Origin: JABDIY01 sp041576015 | GTDB lineage: Bacteria; Actinomycetota; Acidimicrobiia; Acidimicrobiales; SZUA-35 | NCBI GenBank assembly: GCA_041576015.1 | Contig: JBFGLT010000018.1 | Coordinates: 1 to 30,672, forward strand | Reading direction: 5' to 3' | Length of the DNA: 30,672 bases | Part shown: piece after piece, positions 1-7,450 of the stretch | How positions within the stretch are numbered: the stretch's first letter is position 1 | Layout of the letters: the number at the start of each line of letters is the position of its first letter | Notes under the pieces: model-generated | The model's input: the letters and a program-made list of their open reading frames with translations, nothing else | The model's database searches: none | Told to the model about the DNA's origin: nothing | Position numbers and translations under genes: made by a program

Positions 1-1577
1 AGCTCGGCCAGCCGGTCCATGACCCCCTCCATGGCGAACTGGGCCTGGTTGGCGCCGAAGCCCCGGAAGGCGCCGCCGACGCAGTTGTTGGTGCGGGCGG
101 CGACGGCTTCCACGTCGATGTTGGGCACCACGTAGGGCCCGGTGTCGCCGACCATTCGCACCCGTAGTCCGGTCAGCCGGCCGCCGGCGTCGCAGCCGGC
201 CACGTAGTGGAGCCGGATCGGGTGGCGTTTGGTGTGGACGAGAAACGACTCCTCCCGGCTGAAGGTCGTCCGGACCGGGCGCTGCAACAGCCAGGCGGCC
301 AGGGCCGTCTGACCTTGGTTGCTCATGTCCTCCTTGCCGCCGAAGGCGCCGCCGTTGCTGACCAGCTCGGTGACGACGGTCTCGGTGGATACGTTCAGAA
401 TCCTGGCGATGTCGTTGCGGTCGTCCCAGATCCCCTGACCGCCGCTGAACACGAGCAGGCGGTCGAACTCGGCGATGTCGGGTTCGCCACCGGTCAGCGG
501 CAAGGGGACGCCGGCGGATACAGGGACCGCCAGTGTCGACTCCGGTTCGATGAATGCATGATCGATTCGTTGGGTCTGAAACGTCTCGGCGACGACGTGG
601 GCCGACCTCGACAGGAGCTCGTCGACGTCACCGCGGCGATAGGTCGAGCGGGAGAGCACGTTGCCGTCGAGTTCCCACACGGCGTCCTCGTCGGACTCGA
701 TGGCCAGCATCGGATTGGTGATCGGCTCCAGGACGTCGTAGGTCACCTCCACCAGCTCGGCGGCGCGCCGGGCGATGGCCCGGGTCTCGGCCACGACCAG
801 GGCCAGCACGTCGCCCAGGTAACTCGTCCGGCCCCCGATCGGGATGAACACCGGCCAGTCCTTGTGGATCAGCCCACTCCGCAGCTCGCCGGGCACGTCG
901 GCGGCGGTGACGACTCGCATCACCCCCGGGACGGCCGCGGCGTTGGACGTGTCGATTCCCGTGACGTCGGCACGGGCATGGGCGGCGAGATGCACCGCCC
1001 CGTGGAGCAGTCCGTCGGGCCGCAGATCGTCGATGTAGGGCCGGTCGCCCAGGCAGAGCTGTTGTGCCTCGTACTTCACGCCGCGCGACCCCACCCCTTT
1101 CGGGGCCACGGCCACGGGCGTCTCGCCGCCGGCGAGCGCCTCGACGGCATCCAGGATCTTGGTGTAGCCGGTGCACCGGCACAGGTTGCCGCCCATCAGG
1201 CGGGCGGCGTCGTCGCGAGTCAGGTCGCTGCCCTTCTTGTCGAGCATCGCCTTGACCCGGATGACGATTCCCGGGGTGCAGAATCCGCACTGGAGTGCTC
1301 CATGGGCGGCGAAGGTGTCGGCGTAGCGCCTCCGTTCGCCCTCCGCAACGCCTTCGAGGGTGACGATCTCGGCGCCGGCGACCTTGTCGAGAGGTGTCTG
1401 GCAGGCCACTCGCGCCTTGCCGTTCATCAAGATCGTGCACGCGCCGCACTGACCGCTCGGCGAGCAGCCGTCCTTCGGCGACAGCACGTTCAGCTCGTCG
1501 CGGAGCGCGGTGAGCAGGTGGGCATGGTGCGACGCCACGCCCACGGACCGGCCGTTGAGGATGAACTCGGTGGTCAC
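1..1577 (-). CDS. Selenium-dependent xanthine dehydrogenase-type molybdenum hydroxylase, fused 2Fe-2S and molybdopterin domains (3' part cut by window edge)
   Basis: This is predicted to hydroxylate a purine or related N-heterocycle in the cytoplasm. About 525 residues are visible and the protein runs off the left edge. The N-terminal plant-type 2Fe-2S domain has Cys38, Cys44, Cys47 and Cys59. The second 2Fe-2S domain has the QCGFC motif (Cys97, Cys100) and CRC (Cys133, Cys135). The molybdopterin domain starts near residue 165, with GLIHKDWPVF, GGAFGGKED and the GAFRGFGANQ motif near the edge. The fusion without an FAD domain, and the KDWPVF region, resemble the selenium-dependent XDH/XdhD group. 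This is from memory of the family, not from a search. The GTG start at 1577 overlaps the TGA of the upstream carbamoylase (GTGA), so translation is probably coupled. Its electron acceptor and the true substrate are unknown. The neighbouring YgfK-like protein fits the same system. Confidence 0.85.
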   Translation of the reverse strand, partial: MTTEFILNGRSVGVASHHAHLLTALRDELNVLSPKDGCSPSGQCGACTILMNGKARVACQTPLDKVAGAEIVTLEGVAEGERRRYADTFAAHGALQCGFCTPGIVIRVKAMLDKKGSDLTRDDAARLMGGNLCRCTGYTKILDAVEALAGGETPVAVAPKGVGSRGVKYEAQQLCLGDRPYIDDLRPDGLLHGAVHLAAHARADVTGIDTSNAAAVPGVMRVVTAADVPGELRSGLIHKDWPVFIPIGGRTSYLGDVLALVVAETRAIARRAAELVEVTYDVLEPITNPMLAIESDEDAVWELDGNVLSRSTYRRGDVDELLSRSAHVVAETFQTQRIDHAFIEPESTLAVPVSAGVPLPLTGGEPDIAEFDRLLVFSGGQGIWDDRNDIARILNVSTETVVTELVSNGGAFGGKEDMSNQGQTALAAWLLQRPVRTTFSREESFLVHTKRHPIRLHYVAGCDAGGRLTGLRVRMVGDTGPYVVPNIDVEAVAARTNNCVGGAFRGFGANQAQFAMEGVMDRLAE

Positions 1578-2497
1578 GGCTCGATCACTCCCTTCTGAGT
1601 GGCGATGCGTCGATACACGTCGGTGCGGCGGTAGCGGCCGAAGTCGAAGAGGGTCTGCTTGTAAGCACGGCACAAGTCGAGGTCGGCCTCGGCGGTGACG
1701 ACTTCATCGCCGATGGTGACCGCTTGCGCAACGATCTGTCCAGAGGGGGCGATGATGCAACTCTGGGCGAGGCTCTCGACCCCCTCCTCCACGCCACCCT
1801 TGGCCACCCCGACCACCCAGGTGCCGTTCTGGTACGCACCGGCCTGCATGACGAGGTGGCTGTGGAATCCCTGGAGCGCATTCTGGGCCGGATCGGGGGC
1901 GTAGTGAATCGGGGTGTTGTAGCCGATGAGGACGAGCTCGACGCCCTGGAGGCCCATCTCCCGGTAAGTCTCGGGCCAGCGACGGTCGTTGCAGATGGCC
2001 ATTCCGACCAGCCCGCCGAAGGCCCGGTGGACACCGAACCCGTCGGGCGATTCCTCGAAGTACCGGCGTTCCAAGTGCTGGAAGGGCCGCCAAAGCTCGG
2101 CGTCCTCGTGGCCCGGAATGTGGACCTTGCGGTAGGTGGCGACGGCCGTGCCATCCCGCTCGACGAGCACCGTGCTGTTGTATCGGTGGCCGTCCGGCGT
2201 GAGTTCGGCAAAGCCGAGCGAGAACCCGATTCCGAGCCGCCTCGCCTCGTCGAACAGGGGCTGGGTGGCCGGGCCCGGCATCTCGGTTTCGAAGTAGTGG
2301 TCGTGCCCGGAGATCTCGGCGGTGTACCAGCGGGGGAAGAACGTCGTGAGGGCGAGCTCGGGGAACACGATCAGGTCACAGCCGGACTCGGCGGCCCGTC
2401 CCAGCAGGCTGGTGAGTCGTTTGACGACGTCCTGGCGGGGTTCGTCGCGGGCGATCGGGCCCAGCTGCCCCGCCGCCACCTTCACGATCCGGCTCAA
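1574..2497 (-). CDS. N-carbamoyl-D-amino-acid hydrolase (D-carbamoylase, nitrilase superfamily)
   Basis: This cytoplasmic enzyme would hydrolyse N-carbamoyl-D-amino acids to D-amino acid, CO2 and ammonia. The 307 residues match the usual family length (about 304-310). The Glu-Lys-Cys triad is visible as Glu47 (FPELALTTFFPRW), Lys124 (YRKVHIPGH) and Cys169 (ICNDRRWPE). The N-terminal GQLGPIAR, the ETEMPGP segment and the RPFQHLERRYF segment match Agrobacterium-type D-carbamoylases rather than a generic nitrilase. The start is TTG at 2497, which overlaps the upstream TGA (TTGA). This choice aligns the N-terminus with known family members. It is the third gene of the leftward operon. No D-hydantoinase is in the window, so the source of the carbamoyl substrate is unclear. 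It could act on a ureido compound from ring opening. Confidence 0.87.
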   Translation of the reverse strand: MSRIVKVAAGQLGPIARDEPRQDVVKRLTSLLGRAAESGCDLIVFPELALTTFFPRWYTAEISGHDHYFETEMPGPATQPLFDEARRLGIGFSLGFAELTPDGHRYNSTVLVERDGTAVATYRKVHIPGHEDAELWRPFQHLERRYFEESPDGFGVHRAFGGLVGMAICNDRRWPETYREMGLQGVELVLIGYNTPIHYAPDPAQNALQGFHSHLVMQAGAYQNGTWVVGVAKGGVEEGVESLAQSCIIAPSGQIVAQAVTIGDEVVTAEADLDLCRAYKQTLFDFGRYRRTDVYRRIATQKGVIEP

Positions 2498-4218
2498 CTG
2501 AGTGGGCTCCCCGATTCCAGCAACTCCTCGACGGTCCGGACCGAGGCGTCATCGGCGCGAGCCGACACCACGCGCCCGTCGCTGATCAGGAAGCCCTGGT
2601 CCGCGCGGGCCTCGAACACGGATCGGTCCGTATAGATCTTTGGCTTCACCTGAGCCGGGTCGCCTTCCTCGGGGCAGAAGGTCATGCAGTTCCCACACTC
2701 GTTGCACAGCTCGGCGATCACGAAGTACTGCTGGCGCCCCTCGATGTGCTCCTGGGGGCTTGCGATGTTGAAAAAGGCGTCGTTCGGACAGACAGTGATA
2801 CAGAAATTGCAGGCGACGCAGCCGAACATCTCGAGTTCGTTGTCGACCTCGCGGGGGAGTTTGGCGTGAGCATCCGCACGGTACGCGCCGTCGCTGCGGA
2901 TTCGGTTTGAATACTCGGCGGCGGTGAGCGGGTGAGCGGCGCGCCAGTTCTCGAGCGAACGATGTCCGTCGGCGGCGACGGTCTTGGCCAAGTCGCGCAG
3001 CATCGGGGCCAGCCGGCCGTACCCGCCCGGCTTGAGCAGGTCTGAACAGATCGTCGTCGGGCTGACGCCGACGGCCAGCGAATCGGCCAGGTTCTCCTTG
3101 GTGATCCCGGCGCTGAAGCTGACGAGCAGTCCGTCCGGAAGGTGTGGTCGGAGCCGGGCCAGCAGGGTCATGGCCAGGACGTGCAGCGGCGGTCCGCTCA
3201 GATACATCGGGTCGTCGGGCATCCACTGCTTTGTGTTGTCGACCACGAGCGTGTTGGTCAACTTGATCCCGAACCGTCTGCCTTTGGCGCGGGCGTACTC
3301 GTCCAGTTCGCCGATTAATTCGACCCCTCGGTCGAACTGGAGGTCGGCGGCGAAGGCCTCCTCCTTGACACTCACGTCGGTGTAGCCGAGCTCGTCGTTG
3401 ACGATCCTCGCGACGGTCTCGAACCCGAGAAGGGTGGGGTTCAGCTTGACGATCACGTCGAGGTCGTGCTCGTCGATGAGGTGCTTGGTGATCGCTTCGA
3501 TCTCGTCGGGCGGGCACCCGTGGAACGTGCTCAGGGTCAGGGTGTCGGCCAGGTGGCTGTCGAACTCGAGATCGGCGAAGCCCGCCCACGGACCGGTGAG
3601 CTCGGTGCGTAGCGCCTCGATCTCGGCCGTCGCATCGCGCATGCCCTCGATGAACGACGCCACCTTGGCCGAGGAGATGCCGGCCAGGTCGTAGCCGACG
3701 CTCATGTCGAACACGTATGGTCCCGGATCGGGCCCGATGAACGACTGGAGCGGCTCCCACTGGCTCAGGATCCGCAGCAGCATCGACGCCTTGACGTACT
3801 CGGTGAGGCTCTGGGGAACCGTCAGCTCCTGGCTCCACTCGATGTTGTAGCCGATCGTCTGCATGTCGATGCAGGGCCGCTTGATCTCGAGATCGTCGAG
3901 GATCTGCACGGTCTTCAGCTCGAACAACCGGGCCCCACCCAGCCAGCTCAAGACGATGTTCTCGGCCAGCTGGCTGTGGGGGCCGGCGGCGGGCCCGACC
4001 GGGGTGGCACACCGGCGCCCGAGGAAGTCGAACCCGAGATCCAGATCGGGGTCCGGCCGCCAGAAGCGGGCCGTCGGGAGATCGAAGATCCGCTTGCGAT
4101 TCTCCCATTCGTGGCGGATGCGACCGAGGAGCTGTCCGAGTGGCATCGGCGTCAACGGTGCGGAGCGCCCGTGGGGCTGGAAGCCCGGGTGGTTGGTCGT
4201 GAGGGTTGCTTGGGTCAT
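2494..4218 (-). CDS. ygfK: YgfK-like iron-sulfur oxidoreductase, short form (DHOD-like TIM barrel plus two 4Fe-4S clusters)
   Basis: This is a 574-residue relative of the N-terminal half of YgfK, an oxidoreductase implicated in purine/urate catabolism and historically annotated as a putative selenate reductase subunit. Residues of about 22-400 form the dihydroorotate-dehydrogenase-like barrel, with ATPVGPAAGPHSQLAENIV, FELKTVQILD, STFHGCPPDEIEAI, KLNPTLLG and SDLLKPGGYGRL. The C-terminus carries a ferredoxin module with Cys467, Cys470, Cys473 and Cys477, then Cys505, Cys508, Cys511 and Cys515 (CNECGNCMTFCP). E. coli YgfK is about 1030 residues and has a GltD-like FAD/NAD(P)H module that is absent here. 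The ATG start at 4218 overlaps the upstream TGA (ATGA). A longer reading of this frame to 4518 is just the antisense shadow of the upstream gene's frame. Electrons must come from a separate protein. A dihydropyrimidine dehydrogenase-like role is the main alternative. Confidence 0.85.
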   Translation of the reverse strand: MTQATLTTNHPGFQPHGRSAPLTPMPLGQLLGRIRHEWENRKRIFDLPTARFWRPDPDLDLGFDFLGRRCATPVGPAAGPHSQLAENIVLSWLGGARLFELKTVQILDDLEIKRPCIDMQTIGYNIEWSQELTVPQSLTEYVKASMLLRILSQWEPLQSFIGPDPGPYVFDMSVGYDLAGISSAKVASFIEGMRDATAEIEALRTELTGPWAGFADLEFDSHLADTLTLSTFHGCPPDEIEAITKHLIDEHDLDVIVKLNPTLLGFETVARIVNDELGYTDVSVKEEAFAADLQFDRGVELIGELDEYARAKGRRFGIKLTNTLVVDNTKQWMPDDPMYLSGPPLHVLAMTLLARLRPHLPDGLLVSFSAGITKENLADSLAVGVSPTTICSDLLKPGGYGRLAPMLRDLAKTVAADGHRSLENWRAAHPLTAAEYSNRIRSDGAYRADAHAKLPREVDNELEMFGCVACNFCITVCPNDAFFNIASPQEHIEGRQQYFVIAELCNECGNCMTFCPEEGDPAQVKPKIYTDRSVFEARADQGFLISDGRVVSARADDASVRTVEELLESGSPLS

Positions 4219-5456
4219 GATCCGATCTCGGTGTTGGCGAGGGCGAGCAGGGTGTGCAACAAGACGTTGGCTCCTGCTTCGAGGTGGGCCGGCGCGGTGA
4301 ACTCGTGTGGGTTGTGGGACAGCCCGTCTCGACTCGGGGTGAAGATCATGGCGGTGGGACAGATCCGTGCCAGCATCTGCGCGTCGTGGCCTGCGCCGGA
4401 GGGCAACTGCACGACGGTGTGTCCCAGCTCCTTGGCGGTCGATTCGATGAGCGAGACGATCGCGTGGTCGAACACGACGGGTTCGAACCGGGCCAGCGAG
4501 CGGGTCTGGACGGTGCATCCCTCCGCGGCCGCCGCCGTGTGGAGGAACTCCGAGAGACGCCGCTCGGCGTCGCCGAGCACGTCGTCGTCGGTGTGGCGGA
4601 GATCGACGGTGAAGGTTGCCGATGCCGGAACCACGTTGACCAGGTTGGGGATGAACTCGATCCGTCCGACGGTGGCCACCTGAGGGGGTCCGAGCTCGAT
4701 GGCCAGCTCACGAACGAAGCGCACGCACGCGCCGGCGACGTACCCGGGGTCCCGCCGGAGATGGATGGGTGTGGTGCCGGCGTGGTTGCTCTGCCCGGTG
4801 ACGGTGACCTCGGTCCAGCTGATGCCCTGGACCCCGGTGACCGCACCGATGGTGACATCTTCGACCTCGAGGACGGGCCCCTGTTCGATGTGGAGCTCGA
4901 CGAAGGCGTGAGGTGGGCGGCCCGGCAACGGCGCGCTCCCGGCGTACCCGATTCGCCGAAGCTCCTCGCCCAGGACCGCACCGTCGATGCCCTCGATCCC
5001 CAGCGCCTCCTCCAGACGCATCCCGCCGGCGAAGACGAGGCTGCCCAGCATGTCGGGCGGGAATCGTGCTCCCTCCTCGTCGGTGAAGAAGGCGACCGCG
5101 ATCGGGCGATGGGGTGTCACCCCGGCGGTCTTCAGCACCTCGATGACCTCGAGGCCGGCGAGAACCCCGAGGTTGCCGTCATAGCGGCCGCCGGTGGCGA
5201 CGGTGTCGATGTGGCTCCCGGTCATCACGATCGGTCCGTCGCTGGCTCCCTCCAGGACCCCGACGACATTGCCGATCCCGTCGATGCTGACATCGAGTCC
5301 CAGATCGTCCATCAGGGCCACCACGAGATCGCGCCCTTGCCGGTCCTCGTCGGTCAGCGCCAGGCGGGAGCTGCCCTCGGTTCCGTCGATGGCCCCGATC
5401 GCCGCCAGGTCGGCCAGCCGGCCCAGCAACCGGTCGATGTCGACTCCGAGGCGCAC
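4215..5456 (-). CDS. M20 family N-carbamoyl-L-amino-acid hydrolase / allantoate amidohydrolase-type enzyme
   Basis: This is a 413-residue cytoplasmic binuclear metallohydrolase of the hydantoinase/carbamoylase family (AmaB/HyuC/AllC group). It would remove the carbamoyl group from an N-carbamoyl-L-amino acid, ureidopropionate or allantoate. The expected metal ligands are visible: His82 (GSHIDTV), Asp93 (YDGNLGVL), Glu128 (TDEEGARF), His189 (LHIEQG) and the C-terminal GLSHNPHE (His381/His384). Substrate-site landmarks GQSNHAGTTP and GAGHDAQ are also present. The GTG start at 5456 follows a leaderless-type promoter, with TACGCT 6 nt upstream. It is the first gene of the leftward operon, and its stop overlaps the next ATG. 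The exact substrate cannot be told from the motifs. Its promoter carries one of the two dyads shared with the divergent regulator gene. Confidence 0.85.
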   Translation of the reverse strand: MRLGVDIDRLLGRLADLAAIGAIDGTEGSSRLALTDEDRQGRDLVVALMDDLGLDVSIDGIGNVVGVLEGASDGPIVMTGSHIDTVATGGRYDGNLGVLAGLEVIEVLKTAGVTPHRPIAVAFFTDEEGARFPPDMLGSLVFAGGMRLEEALGIEGIDGAVLGEELRRIGYAGSAPLPGRPPHAFVELHIEQGPVLEVEDVTIGAVTGVQGISWTEVTVTGQSNHAGTTPIHLRRDPGYVAGACVRFVRELAIELGPPQVATVGRIEFIPNLVNVVPASATFTVDLRHTDDDVLGDAERRLSEFLHTAAAAEGCTVQTRSLARFEPVVFDHAIVSLIESTAKELGHTVVQLPSGAGHDAQMLARICPTAMIFTPSRDGLSHNPHEFTAPAHLEAGANVLLHTLLALANTEIGS

Positions 5457-5462
5457 GGTGTC

Positions 5463-5490
5463 AGCGTAGATCAGCTTTACAAATTGTTAA
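5463..5490 (-). promoter_or_regulatory. Promoter of the leftward carbamoylase-ygfK-XDH operon
   Basis: On the minus strand a TACGCT hexamer (5463-5468) ends 6 nt before the GTG start at 5456. A TTAACA hexamer (5485-5490) lies 16 nt further upstream as a possible -35. The spacing suggests a transcript that begins at or next to the start codon. The -35 lies inside the dyad at 5476-5490, so a bound repressor should block polymerase. Confidence 0.6.
5476..5490. promoter_or_regulatory. Candidate operator O1 (15-bp imperfect dyad)
   Basis: The + strand reads TTTACA-AAT-TGTTAA. The arms match at 5 of 6 positions when one is reverse-complemented. The same pattern recurs at 5577-5591. It covers the likely -35 of the leftward operon. 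It is AT-rich in a GC-rich region, which also favours a functional site. Binding by the adjacent regulator is inferred. Confidence 0.5.
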
Positions 5491-5570
5491 AGAGGAGCAG
5501 GACTACCGCGACGGCACCCCGCACCCGGCCGAGGCACCTCGATTCGGCGGCGTGTCCGCCCGGCACCCCC

Positions 5571-5576
5571 TAGAGT
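5571..5576 (+). promoter_or_regulatory. -10 hexamer of the regulator gene
   Basis: TAGAGT ends 8 nt before the ATG at 5585, which would place the transcription start at or next to the A of the start codon. No Shine-Dalgarno sequence is visible ahead of this ATG, in line with a leaderless transcript. No good -35 hexamer is seen. Confidence 0.5.
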
Positions 5577-5591
5577 TTTACAGAATGTCAA
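5577..5591. promoter_or_regulatory. Candidate operator O2 (15-bp imperfect dyad over the regulator start)
   Basis: The + strand reads TTTACA-GAA-TGTCAA, with arms matching at 5 of 6 positions and the same layout as O1. It covers the predicted start of transcription and the ATG at 5585, a typical place for autorepression. Together O1 and O2 share TTTACA-N3-TGTYAA. Confidence 0.5.
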
Positions 5592-6067
5592 GCGATGCCC
5601 ATGTCGAGTTCTTCGTTGAGCCATTCCACGAAGGGCGTCCCGGCCCCCACGTCGACGCTGCGGTCGCGGCCTTCGCCGCCCACGGCCTGAGCGTCGACGT
5701 CGGGCCCTTCTCGTCGTCGGCGGAGGGAGGGGTCGACGAGATCGCAGCAGCGGTGGCCGCCATGATCGGCGGGGCTATGGCCGGCGGAGCCAATGCGGTC
5801 CGGATCCAGGTCGCAGCGCGACGGTCGGACCTCCGCCGCGCTGGCTCTCTCCAGAACGCCCTGACCGACATGGTGAAAGCCGCAGAGCAGGACCTCGGCG
5901 TCGAGGCCGGTCGATGGGACCGAGCCCAGAAGCAGGCAGTCGTGCGAATGCTGAACGAACGGGGCGCCTTCCTCCTCCGCGGCGCCGTCGACGACATCGC
6001 CGCCATCATGGGCGTCTCCCGCATCACCATCTACAACTATCTCAACGCCCTCGAGGAGGAGGCCTGA
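5585..6067 (+). CDS. Transcriptional regulator: MTH1187/thiamine-binding-like domain fused to a DauR/YheO-type HTH
   Basis: This 160-residue protein has two parts. Residues 5-78 follow the MTH1187/YqgV (thiamine-binding, UPF0045) pattern: a beta strand ending in VEP, a helix with a GLSVDVGPF turn, the SAEGGVDEI segment, a second helix, then GANAVRIQV. Residues 112-157 match the HTH found after the YheO-like domain of DauR regulators: DRAQKQAVV, GAFLLRGAVDDIA, MGVSRITIYNYL. I infer a one-component regulator that senses a small heterocycle, perhaps a pyrimidine- or hydantoin-like compound. It lies divergent to the carbamoylase operon and directly upstream of the 8-oxoguanine deaminase. Two like dyads cover both promoters. 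The start at 5585 fits the first beta strand and the promoter. An in-frame ATG at 5552 would add 11 residues with no family match. Confidence 0.75.
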   Translation: MSSDAHVEFFVEPFHEGRPGPHVDAAVAAFAAHGLSVDVGPFSSSAEGGVDEIAAAVAAMIGGAMAGGANAVRIQVAARRSDLRRAGSLQNALTDMVKAAEQDLGVEAGRWDRAQKQAVVRMLNERGAFLLRGAVDDIAAIMGVSRITIYNYLNALEEEA

Positions 6068-6070
6068 CCG

Positions 6071-7450
6071 ATGGACACCGCCGCGGCCGATCTGCTCTTG
6101 CATCGCGCCGAGCTCGTGGCCACCGTGGACCACGACCGCCGGGAGCTGACCGGGGGCTGGGTGGCGATCACGGGCGGACTCATCAGCGGCGTCGGCGGCC
6201 CGCAGGATCCCCAGCCCGCAGCCCGCGCCCGGATCGACTGCGATGGTTGCCTGATCACGCCGGGACTGATCAATACCCATCACCACCTTTTCCAGAACCT
6301 GACGCGTGCGTACCCGCCGATGACGAGCGCGCCGTTGTTCGGGTGGCTGCAGACCCTGTACCCGATCTGGACGGCAAAACTCGACGAGGAGGCGGAATAT
6401 CACGCCGCCTGGGTGGGACTCGCCGAGCTGGCCCTTTCGGGGTGCACGACGTCGACCGACCACCACTACCTCCATCCGGAACGCGCCGGTGACCTCCTCG
6501 GCGCCGAGATCCGGGCGGCGATGGATCTCGGGCTGCGGTTCCATCCCGCCTATGGCTCGATGAGCCTCTCTGTCAAGGACGGCGGCCTGCCACCCGACGA
6601 TGCGGTCCGGGATGAGGACGACATCCTCGCCGAATCCGAACGTCATGTGGCCAGGTGGCACGACCCGCGTCACGGGGCCATGGTGCGGATCGCCCTCGCC
6701 CCCTGTTCCCCCTTCAGCGTGTCGCCCGAGCTCATGCGACGCACGGCCGAACTGGCCGAGCGTCTCGACGTGCGGTTGCACACGCATCTGGCCGAGAACA
6801 GCGAGGACGACGAGTTCGCCGTCGCCCGGTTCGGGATGCGCCCGGTCGATCTCTACGAAGACGTCGGCTGGATGACCTCGCGCACCTGGGGCGCCCACGT
6901 CGTCCGACCCGACGCCGGGGAGATCGAGCGCCTCGGCGCCGCCGGAGTCGGTGTCGCGCACTGTCCGAGCTCCAACATGATCCTGTCATCGGGAATCGCT
7001 CCGGTCGTGTCGCTCCGCCGGGCCGGATGTCCCGTCGGCATCGGATGCGACGGCTCCTCCTCAGCCGATTCGGCGTCGCTCTGGCAGGAGACCCGGCTGG
7101 CCATGCTCCAGGCCAAGCTGGTGTCGGGCGCCGGTGCGATGACCGCCCGGACTGCCCTGGAGATCGCAACCCGCGGGGGTGCGGGTTGCCTCGGCCGGAA
7201 TGGCGAACTGGGCGAGCTGTCGGTCGGCGCCGTCGGCGACGTCGCAGTATGGAAGCTGTCGGGCCCGGTGTTCGCCGGCGTGGTCAGCGACCCGATCGAA
7301 GGGTGGCTCCGATGCGGCCCGATCGGTGCTTGGCACACGATCGTCGCCGGCATTCCGGTCGTCCGGGACGGGCGGCTGGTGGCCGACGACCTGGAGCAGA
7401 AGCTGACCAGCCATCGCCGGATCGCAACCCGCTTCCAGGCGGCGTGGTGA
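6071..7450 (+). CDS. 8-oxoguanine deaminase-type amidohydrolase (SsnA/AtzB relatives)
   Basis: This 459-residue amidohydrolase-superfamily enzyme would deaminate 8-oxoguanine (to urate) or a related aminopurine. The metal site is visible as His70 and His72 (NTHHHLFQ), His239 with Glu242 (HTHLAEN), His276 (WGAHVV) and Asp327 (GCDGSSS). The NLTRAYPP and LFGWLQTLYPIW segments match the 8-oxoguanine deaminase group closely, as I recall it. SsnA and AtzB-like enzymes are the nearest alternatives. A strong Shine-Dalgarno sequence, GGAGGAGG at 6055-6062, lies inside the end of the regulator gene, 8 nt before the ATG. It should therefore be co-transcribed with the regulator and share operator O2. The product would feed urate or xanthine into the divergent YgfK/XDH operon. 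Confidence 0.85.
   Translation: MDTAAADLLLHRAELVATVDHDRRELTGGWVAITGGLISGVGGPQDPQPAARARIDCDGCLITPGLINTHHHLFQNLTRAYPPMTSAPLFGWLQTLYPIWTAKLDEEAEYHAAWVGLAELALSGCTTSTDHHYLHPERAGDLLGAEIRAAMDLGLRFHPAYGSMSLSVKDGGLPPDDAVRDEDDILAESERHVARWHDPRHGAMVRIALAPCSPFSVSPELMRRTAELAERLDVRLHTHLAENSEDDEFAVARFGMRPVDLYEDVGWMTSRTWGAHVVRPDAGEIERLGAAGVGVAHCPSSNMILSSGIAPVVSLRRAGCPVGIGCDGSSSADSASLWQETRLAMLQAKLVSGAGAMTARTALEIATRGGAGCLGRNGELGELSVGAVGDVAVWKLSGPVFAGVVSDPIEGWLRCGPIGAWHTIVAGIPVVRDGRLVADDLEQKLTSHRRIATRFQAAW

Noticed and set aside
207..1598. Long + strand open frame of 463 codons
   Set aside because: It is antisense to the XDH-type gene, whose minus-strand frame carries all the Fe-S cysteines and the Moco motifs. 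The + frame has no recognisable domain and reflects high GC.
4254..5573. Long + strand open frame over the M20 carbamoylase
   Set aside because: Its protein is rich in Asp, Gly, Val and Arg with no domain, while the opposite strand encodes an intact metallohydrolase. It is a codon-bias shadow.
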